DNA from: Crocodylus rhombifer
Taxonomy: Eukaryota > Chordata > Crocodylia > Crocodylidae
Reading direction: 5' to 3'
DNA: 64,000 nucleotides
NCBI GenBank assembly: GCA_038503035.1
Contig: JAVSML010000968.1
Span: forward strand, 62,001-126,000
The stretch's first letter is position 1. Each line of letters opens with the position of its first letter. Below, one piece after another: positions 56,265-64,000 of this stretch. Position numbers and translations under genes: made by a program. The notes under the pieces are model-generated. The model saw nothing but the letters and a program-made list of their open reading frames with translations. It did not search any database and had not been told where the DNA came from.

Positions 56265-59200
56265 GCATGTGCACATGCACGTTAACACTGCATATACACT
56301 GCATACTTCATGCCCCAATTCTGCGGAAAGGGACACTGCCGATCCCAATGCTTGCAGAGAGCCAGTTGAAAAGACACTGCATATGTCCACACTAAAGAGA
56401 TAAAGCAAGACACTTTGCAGAGACACTGCACTTCAGAGACAGTGACAGAGACACCCCTTCAGACTGCACAGATAAAGTGCATCCTTCTCACACTGCAGCC
56501 ACATGCAGAAAAACTGTGTATACACAGAACCACTGTAGAAATTGAGGCACTGTCAACATGCACTGTAGAGACAGAGATACTGCACACATACTCTCACTGC
56601 AGAAACACTGCTTACCACCTGTACACGCTGCTCACCCCTCTGCATTGCAGAGAAACACTGCAAGATGCATCCTCTGCAGAGAAATCTGCATGCATCTCTT
56701 ATGTGCCCTCTCCATCTCTCCCCAAATGCCCATATAACAAAAGAACTAGGTCTGGCCCTACAACAAAACAAAAGACCAGACCCTGCCCGGCATGCAGTCA
56801 GAGTTGGTGCCTATGGTATCTCCTACCCTAGCCCATACGAGCACTACCCATGGACGCCCCAGCTGGCCCTTAGAGTGGAAGCATTTACTGCTGTATGGTT
56901 CCATGCACGCATAGGATGAGCTGTGTGGATTTGTCCCTCTGTTCTCACTGTGGCTTGTCCACGAGTACAGTCTGGCTTTGTGGCAATGGGTCGAGAATTA
57001 GGGTCCCCAAGGAAACACCTCCCCCTGCCTCATGCATACACAGCAAGGGGGTACCTTAGAGCTTTTCTTTTCTGTGCCTTGTCTCTACAGCTAGCAAAAC
57101 TGCTTAACCAGCAACGCAAACAACAGAAATGCTGCAGCTCCAGTGCTGGGGGTGTGGCAGATGGGTACCACCTTCTCTTTCAGCGGAACTGAAATGACCA
57201 TGCTGCTACTCTTCCCACTGGAACGGTCTGCCTCTGTCAGCCCAGTTCTCCAGGCCTTCAAGGCATAAACAATCATCTCTGCAACACACAAAGATATCCC
57301 TCCGCAATGCTTGTACCATACACATGAACACAGACTGCAAGCCACCTAGTCCCCTCGTCCTCCCACATGACAAATCTGGCCCTTCCATATATAAACCTCT
57401 CCCACTGCACCCCCAACACAGTTAGCTATGCACATCACAAGACAACCTCCACACTACCAGATCCACACATAGCAGGATCCAGAGAATTGAGTCCTCTCAC
57501 AGTGCATAGAAGCCCTCATGTCATCCTTCCCTGCAAAGAATGACCTCATAGCACCTTGCAAGCCTCCAAGCCATCCCTGTACCATCCACAGTTCTAACAC
57601 AGCATATCCCCAGACACTTTGAAACTCCAAGCAAATAAGAAACCCTCTGAGTCCCTTCTCTGCCATCACATTACAACACAAACAAAGCACCCACTCATTT
57701 ACCCTTGCCACTCTGGCACTTGATGGGCCTCAGACCCCTGTTTTATTCCCAATAAATGAACGAGGCAATAAACAGCAGCAGGGGGAACCAGGTTCTGCAG
57801 ATACTGTCTTGAAACTCACAAGTACATTCCTTAAGCTCTTGGCTCTGAGGCCAGGTCACAGGACCCTTTTGTCAAAAGGCAGCCCCATCTACCCCTTCTT
57901 CATTGCCAGAGGAGTGAACTTCTTCCAGCTGCACAAGTAAAACCCATGGGGCACCTTCTGCTGCCCTACTCCTGAACCCATGCCCATGGCTCCACAGCCC
58001 AACTCTCACCTTCCCTAGTGTCCCTGGATCCAAACTTCTCCCAGAGTTCAGCCTAACTTTGCTCAATGCTTTTCACACAGGGCTGAGAAATTACCTATTA
58101 CTCTGAAACACTGCTAGGAGAAGAGGGCTGGGCAGGATGAAGTGTGAGGTACCAGAGACTGTAGTGACAAACAGCTTAGGAGTTTCATATGCACAAGGCA
58201 GATGTATTTGTCCTAGCGAAGCGTCATAGGGGGGAAAAAAATCCCTCCTAGCAATAAGGAACACGAAGGTCCAACCCTGCTATGCCTGCAGCAAGCCTCT
58301 AAAAGGCAAATGCACAGGGAACAAAGGCAAATGAAGCAGCACCCCCCGGCAAGAAATAAAGGCACGTGGACACTGCTCACAGTACATGCACCTGAACCAC
58401 AAGTAGGCACGTATACATGCCTTGACTATAAGCATGGGTGCCTATTTCACTATTACCCTATTGCTTAGTATTATTTTAGAAAATGGCCATATTAGATACA
58501 AATAGACAGATACCATATAATCAGTGGTAATGGGAGATTAAAACAGACAGTTTCCATGAATTGGTAGGGAGTGATTCACTTTCCTAGTAAGGCCCTTTCA
58601 GCTACAGTCAAACCAGAACAAGGAAATCCTGCTGCAGGGTTGTTTGCTCACCTGTATTTACTTTAGGCTTGGGTGTGTCAATGACCCTGTACTGTTTCTT
58701 ACTAATACTCAGAAAGCTGAGGCTCACGGGCAAAGGTGAAAGTCCTGGGCCTAGTGGCAGCCCTGAACTAACTACAACATGGTCTTTAAGGGTCAGAGTC
58801 TCAGGAGAGTTAAAACTCCCATTCAGGAACCTAAGGGAATTACAGAGCTATAAGCATGCTCACCATCCACCCCACCCACTGTAGCACTGGTCCTCAAGCG
58901 TAAGGTAAGACTTCTCTGTACCAGAGACAGTAATCTGTCAAAAGACTAGACGGAGACCCTGGAACAAACCCGGAAAGGCTCCAAAAACCATCACAAACCT
59001 ACTCTAAGTGCCAGAAGCACTCCTCTCACCTGCCTTTGCTAACAGAAGCATAAAGTAGCATAGCCACTGAAAGAAAAAGAATAAACAAACTCTTCCAATA
59101 CAAAAGTACTCCACTACACACAATTGTCCCCACAGAAAGAAGATGAGAATGAGCCCTGTGTAAGAGATGGTAATGTCATTACTTACTACTGCATGACTAA

Positions 59201-60641
59201 AAGGCTCTTGGATACTGTCATAATGTATATGCTATAAAAACCTGTAGAGTTGCAGCCAAATAAGGTTATAGGAATATTAAGAATGTAAAGTCAAGAGTTA
59301 GGCCATACCTTGATGCAGCTGCCTTTGCAGCCTTAATTTAACCCCCTTCTATATGCACCTAAAATTACAGCCTTTAATTACAATCATAACTACTTTTCCC
59401 CTGGACCAGTCTACCCCAGTGTACAGGATAAGACTGTACGCACCAAATGGGCAGCTATTCATTACTTATTTCCATCCCCATCATTGAAAGTGTGGCTCCA
59501 CATCTTATTTATGGCCACCATCCAAACCATGTACTGAATACAGAAGTATTTAATTTTCTCATGAGCTTCATCCTGAGTTCATCTCTGTAGAAATAACTGA
59601 ATGCTTCACAAATATTAATGAATGCTGTAAAATGAAGTAGCATAGTTTTCCTGTTCTATACATGGAGAATTTTATCACAGAAAGATTAAAGGCAAAATTA
59701 TCAAAAATATCCACTGATTGTTATGTCCAATTTGAGACACCTAGGGCTTGATTTTTCAGACTACTGAGCATTGCATAGCACATCATATGTTTAAAGCATA
59801 GCTCCCATGGACTTCAGGTCAGAATGTATAGAAGTTTGCCCTCAGGAGTCTCAAGCTGGTTACTCAGAAGATTAAGAAAGCCCAGTCATCACCTGAGAAA
59901 TGTTTGGTTTAACCATGCACCACATGGGCATTGTGGAGAGAAAACAAGAGTCCAGATCACTATGGCAACATTCAAGTACCTTAACCAAGAAGCCATTCTC
60001 TCTCTCACTGAAGTCCTGTGACTTACTACACATCTTCCCCATTCTGCAATGACTGAGGCAGTAGTCCTATAGACAGTCGCCTATGCTACACAACCCTGAT
60101 TTACAGAGTAGGTACTCATGCAATTAAAAAAATACCATATATAAAACTGTTGCATCAAAATTCAAGGGCTACCTTATGTCAGACATTGTCTAACTTTTAA
60201 ATGATCAATCCTAGAATCTTAAGGAATATTAATTTCTTTCTCTGTTATTTTTTAAGCCAAAATAAAACAAAGAAAAAATAATAATGTAGAAACATTCTGC
60301 TTCTCCGACACAGGTCATCAGCATGGATGGAATTTTTAGAATCCACTATACAAGCGTTCTGCTCTGCAAGATAGGGGTCTTATCCGGCAGCAATAGATGG
60401 CTGTTCTCCATATACAGGAGCCCGGATGCACTGTCATTATTAGGTGTTAGCAACAAACTTCTCTAGTTGCTTTCAGAAGGATAGCTAAACAGCATTGTGG
60501 AGACCTAGGAATCCTGACTTTACACATTACAGACCCTTCTCCTATTTCTCTCACACAGATACAAACACACACCTTCCTCCCCTGTCCCCTCCCCATTATC
60601 CTCCAACCCTGACTGTAATCTATTAGAAAGGCAGGGAAGAT

Positions 60642-60722
60642 TTGCACCTTGCAGACTAACCAGAGTAGACAGATAGATAGCACAAGCTTTTGTGAGCTTA
60701 AGCTTGCTTTATCAGATGCTGT
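60642..60722 (+). repeat. Short dispersed repeat, copy 2
   Basis: ACCTTGCAGACTAACC, CACAAGCTTTTGTGAGC and TTATCAGATGCTG match the repeat at 51836. The family is not named; a SINE-like origin is possible. Confidence 0.6.
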
Positions 60723-61719
60723 AAAAGGACATGCAACAGGCAGTGTATTAGGATAGAGAAATTGTTTTCTGTCTTTCCTTCGCTCCTCTCATTCCTAGCT
60801 CCTGTCTCTCTCTCCCCCATCTCTGTCTTCTGCCTCCCTACTCTGTTCCTGCCCATTCTGCCTCCTTGGCTCCTTCCTATACTGCCTAACATCTTTCCAG
60901 TCTTGCCGCCCCTTCCTTTCTTCCTTCCTTTCTTCCATTAAAGCCAGGATGTTCCCCTCCCCCTCAAAACTGCCAGGATACCACCAGAGGTAATGGAAGG
61001 AATGGAAGGACAGGCTTCCCCCTCTCAGTTTCAGTGCCCAACTCTACAAGGGCTCCTGACAAAAGGAGCAGCAAGCAGCAACTGCTGACAGAGCCCTGCT
61101 CAGTCCCTCAACCTGTGCCTGGAGGCTGCAGCGTGGTCACACACGGGATCTGCTTGGGAATGGAGCATGCTCAGTGCAGATGTGTCTGTCTAGTTAAACA
61201 GCTAAATTGGCAGATGACTTTTGCCAGTCTTTTGACATGTAATCTGCATGACATCACCATGAACCCTTCTGCTAAATCTCCAGCCCCTTCTCCAGGGCAC
61301 TGAAACCCCAGGGCTTCTCAGTAAAATGGTAACAAGGGATTAAACATGGGCAAAATAGCCTGTTTTCCCCTAGCTTCATTCTCAGAAATGGCTGAGATAC
61401 TCCAAAAATGTCAGCAGAAGGCAGATGCCTGGTGTGCAAATTGCAGACCAACAGCATGAGTTTGGTGAAGTCCCAAGCAGTGGAAAGCAGGGTCTTCTAA
61501 TGAGAGAAGCTGGGCAACCTCGGCTGAAAACAGAGCTACCGACAGCCTGCAACTAGGCAGGCAAAATGACACGAGATATCCAGGAGGCAGCTCGTAGCTC
61601 CCAGGTGCAAACGTCTTTGCTAAGGTAACACCTCCAGGCGAGCCCTGACGTTCCCGAGGCAAGGGGGGGGGTGCAAGAGGTGGGGAGCTGCAACACCCAT
61701 GGGCGCCTGCTTGCAAAGC

Positions 61720-63990
61720 TGCAGCGCCTGCCGCGTCCCCAGAGCCGGCGGGGCGGGGCGGGGCAGCCCCGCTGCTCGCAGCCGAGCCGGGCTGGACCTA
61801 CCGGCATCTGCGCGGCAGACGCCGCAGGAGAGCCGCTGGCCGGGAGCCCGGACGGCGCGGGGAGCCACCGGGCACAGCCTGGGCTACGCCGACGGGAAAC
61901 GCCAGCTCGAGCACCTCCCGCCCCTTTGCTCAGGACCCGAGCCGTGGGTCAAGCCCCGGCGGAGCGGCCCGAGCCTCCCGCGGGCACAGCCGCGGCCGCT
62001 CACCCCCAGCTTCGCGCGCACACACGCGTGCACGCACACGCGCGCGCACCCCGAGCTGCGTGCGTATGCACACGCTCCCTCTGGTGGCGCACGGGCTCTC
62101 CCGCAGGCACAAGATTGTGCACGGGTCTCCCCGAGACCCCACGGGCGGATCTCACGCCCGCCGCGCGGCGGAGGAAGAGAGAAAGCGACCCGCGGGCGAC
62201 CGGGAGCCAAGAGCCGTTCGGCGGCTGAGACGGGCTCCCGCCGCCCGGGCAGGGACGGAGGCGAGCGGCGACACAACAAGTGTCCAGGACCGGCGTGCCG
62301 CCCCCGCCCCCGCCCCCGCGCACCAGCCGCCGGTCCCGAGCGGGGCTGCCCAGCCAGGCGGAGCCGGGGGCGCGCAGGCAGCCCCGCGCCCGCCCTTCCC
62401 TCAAGGACCGAGGCGGCTCGGCCGCGGAGCCGCGGTCTGCATATGGCGATGCGCCCGGCCACGGATTCGTCCCCCGCTCCCTGCCAGGGCCGCGAGCCGC
62501 AAGCCGGCTGTCCCCGGGAGCGGGGTGCGGGCAGCCCCCGCCGCGCCGGGTCCAGCCCGCCCCGTATCGCCTCCGGGCACCGCTCCCCACGCGCCGGGTG
62601 CCTCTTCCCGGCACGCAGCGCCTCCTCCAGGCTGGCGCTCCCCGAAGCGCCCCGCTCCCATCAGCCCGGGGACCGGGCGCAGCTCCTTCCCCGCAGGCTC
62701 CGCGGCGCGGCGCGGCTCAGGGACCCTCCCGGCTCCCGCCGCAGCTCTTACTTGGGCGCGGACAGCGCTGTGCTCCGCGGCTGCCCCTAGCGCGGCGCTC
62801 CTCGGGCTTCTCCATCGCCGCCTCCCCGCCGGGACCGGCTGCCCGGCCCCCTGCCGCTCCTCGGGACTGTTATCCGCAGGAAGGCGAAATCCAGAGGGAA
62901 TCGTGCCCGCCGGTGCCGAGGCTCCGGCGCGGCGACTCCACGTCCCAGCGCAGCGGCCGCGACCCGGGCTGGCGGCAGCCCCAGCTGGTGCCTGCGTCCG
63001 CGCTCCTGCCCGTCTCTCGCTGTGTGTGAGGATGTGCGGGGCAAGCGCAGCGCAGGCACAGCCTCCTCCCTCTGCCCCCGCCTCTTGCTGCTGCCAGCCC
63101 GGGGAGGTGGAGCTCCGGCTGCTCATCAGATCCTGCGCGCAGCGCGAGGGACCGGGCGAGATGCGGAGCGCGCCGGCGGATCGCGAGGCTGCGCGCCTCC
63201 TAACCCGGCAGTAGGCAGGGAGTCCCCGCCCGGCTCGGCCCCTGCTTTTTACATGCATCGTGCCTGAGGAAGCGCGTCTCAGCAGCCCGCGGGAGTCGGC
63301 CCAAACCCTCAGCCCCAGCCACTTCCCGTCCAGTCATCTCCGTGCCCCTGCGGAGATGCCCAGAAAAGAGCCCCGGTGCGACCCTAAATCCTCCCGGGAT
63401 CTGAAAACTGTGCCCCCGGGATCCTGGACGGAGACGCAGAGCCCGAAGCCCCAGCTCCGAGCCCGGGGCCGCGGCGCGGCGCCTCCGAGGCCCCGAGCGA
63501 GCGCTGCCTGCCCATGGCTGTCTCCTGAGCTCCCGCGCTTGGCCCCCGTCATTCCTCCCTGCAAGGGCAGAAAAGCCACCACTCGTACAGCTCTTGCCTT
63601 CCCATTTTATACGGAAGCTCGCCCCCACCATGGATCCCTCGGCAGGCCCTCCCCCTCTAACCGCATGAATTAGGGCTGTTTACTTGCCTGGAAACGTATG
63701 GAATTAGTCTCGTATTTTTCTTCCCACAACGGTTTTTAAAGGGAGATTTGCAGTCCTTGAAGCTGATGGCAAAGTTGATTTACAGCGGCTCCCCGCGAAG
63801 CCGTGCGAGCAGAGGAGGTGGAGTCCTGCAGCCGCACCCGGAGTGCTGGGGAGAGCCGCTAGAGGGGCCTGCCGAGAAATGCGGTCTCCGGGCTGAACCC
63901 TGCTGCAGCGCAGCTCGGCCCAGCCCCAGCAGCTCCTGCCCCTCGCAGCGCCTGGCCCGGGCACCGGGAACACTGAAGGAGACCAAGCCG
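61720..63990. promoter_or_regulatory. PCDH1: CpG island, probable PCDH1 promoter and untranslated first exon
   Basis: GC content and CpG density rise abruptly at about 61.7 kb and stay high to the window end, while flanking DNA is CpG-poor. The island lies 5' of the minus-strand PCDH1 coding exons, where a noncoding first exon is expected. The long open frames here, on both strands and rich in Arg, Ala, Pro and Gly, are what such composition gives by chance and show no domain. A weak candidate minus-strand exon-1 donor is CAA then GTAAGA (intron from 62751). The start site cannot be fixed from sequence, and a divergent plus-strand transcript is also possible. A CA/CG purine-pyrimidine run sits at about 62013-62050. 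Confidence 0.75.
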
Positions 63991-64000
63991 GATGTGGTCT

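Larger units (their letters stand above)
55074..61719 (-). other. PCDH1: Probable PCDH1 first intron
   Basis: The stretch lies between the acceptor at 55074 and the CpG island. It contains one MITE (55933-56264) and one short dispersed repeat (60642-60722). I recognise no other gene or element. Many short open frames here are unremarkable. Confidence 0.6.

Noticed and set aside
61671..63258. Long open frames of 185-384 codons on both strands of the CpG island
   Set aside because: They are composed of Ala, Arg, Pro and Gly, overlap in several frames, and lack domains. This is typical of stop-poor GC-rich DNA.
1..64000. tRNA, rRNA or other classical RNA genes
   Set aside because: No cloverleaf with A and B boxes or rRNA core sequence was noticed on either strand by eye.

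Overview
The window is a piece of vertebrate nuclear genome, most likely from a reptile and probably a crocodilian. This rests on one clearly intact host gene that encodes a protocadherin, on dense CR1 LINE copies of sauropsid type, on many hAT-like DNA transposons, and on Ty3/gypsy remnants. The clade is an inference from the repeat mix and from how close the protein is to the human orthologue as I remember it. No bacterial or viral gene cluster, rRNA, tRNA or CRISPR array was seen.

The gene is PCDH1 (protocadherin-1), on the minus strand. A CpG island at about 61.7-63.99 kb is the probable promoter with an untranslated first exon. Coding exon 2 lies at 55073-54259 (ATG at 55056). After a 3.4 kb phase-0 intron, the large exon 3 runs from 50875 down to a stop at 48605. 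Together they encode about 1022 residues: signal peptide, seven cadherin repeats, one membrane span and a short cytoplasmic tail. A good splice donor at 48682, inside the reading frame, shows how the longer-tailed isoform would leave this exon. The exons of that longer tail were not recognised in the remaining 48 kb. A polyadenylation signal at 46980-46975 (minus) is a plausible end for the short mRNA.

The rest, about 1-46.5 kb, is intergenic or very long intronic sequence filled with nested mobile elements. 1-6.2 kb: two CR1 copies in opposite orientation, each split by a later insertion (a 1384 bp hAT element with a perfect 8 bp target duplication, and an LTR-element fragment). 7-11 kb: short DNA transposons. 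11.3-14.6 kb: a decayed minus-strand Ty3/gypsy element whose integrase lies upstream of its reverse transcriptase, with a CR1 inside its gag. 16-19.7 kb: an LTR element with a GC-rich repetitive leader and a coiled-coil ORF broken by two TGA codons. 19.7-32 kb: hAT elements, several with large internal palindromes, and more CR1. 32-46 kb: older, mostly unrecognisable sequence with a few MITEs and one gag fragment.

I found no convincing new biological system. The best leads are the coiled-coil LTR element (two related copies, one LTR apparently flanked by internal sequence on both sides), the Gmr1-like domain order, the target-site signature shared by the hAT elements, and the PCDH1 isoform switch. 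All element families are called by eye; exact borders without a stated target duplication are approximate.
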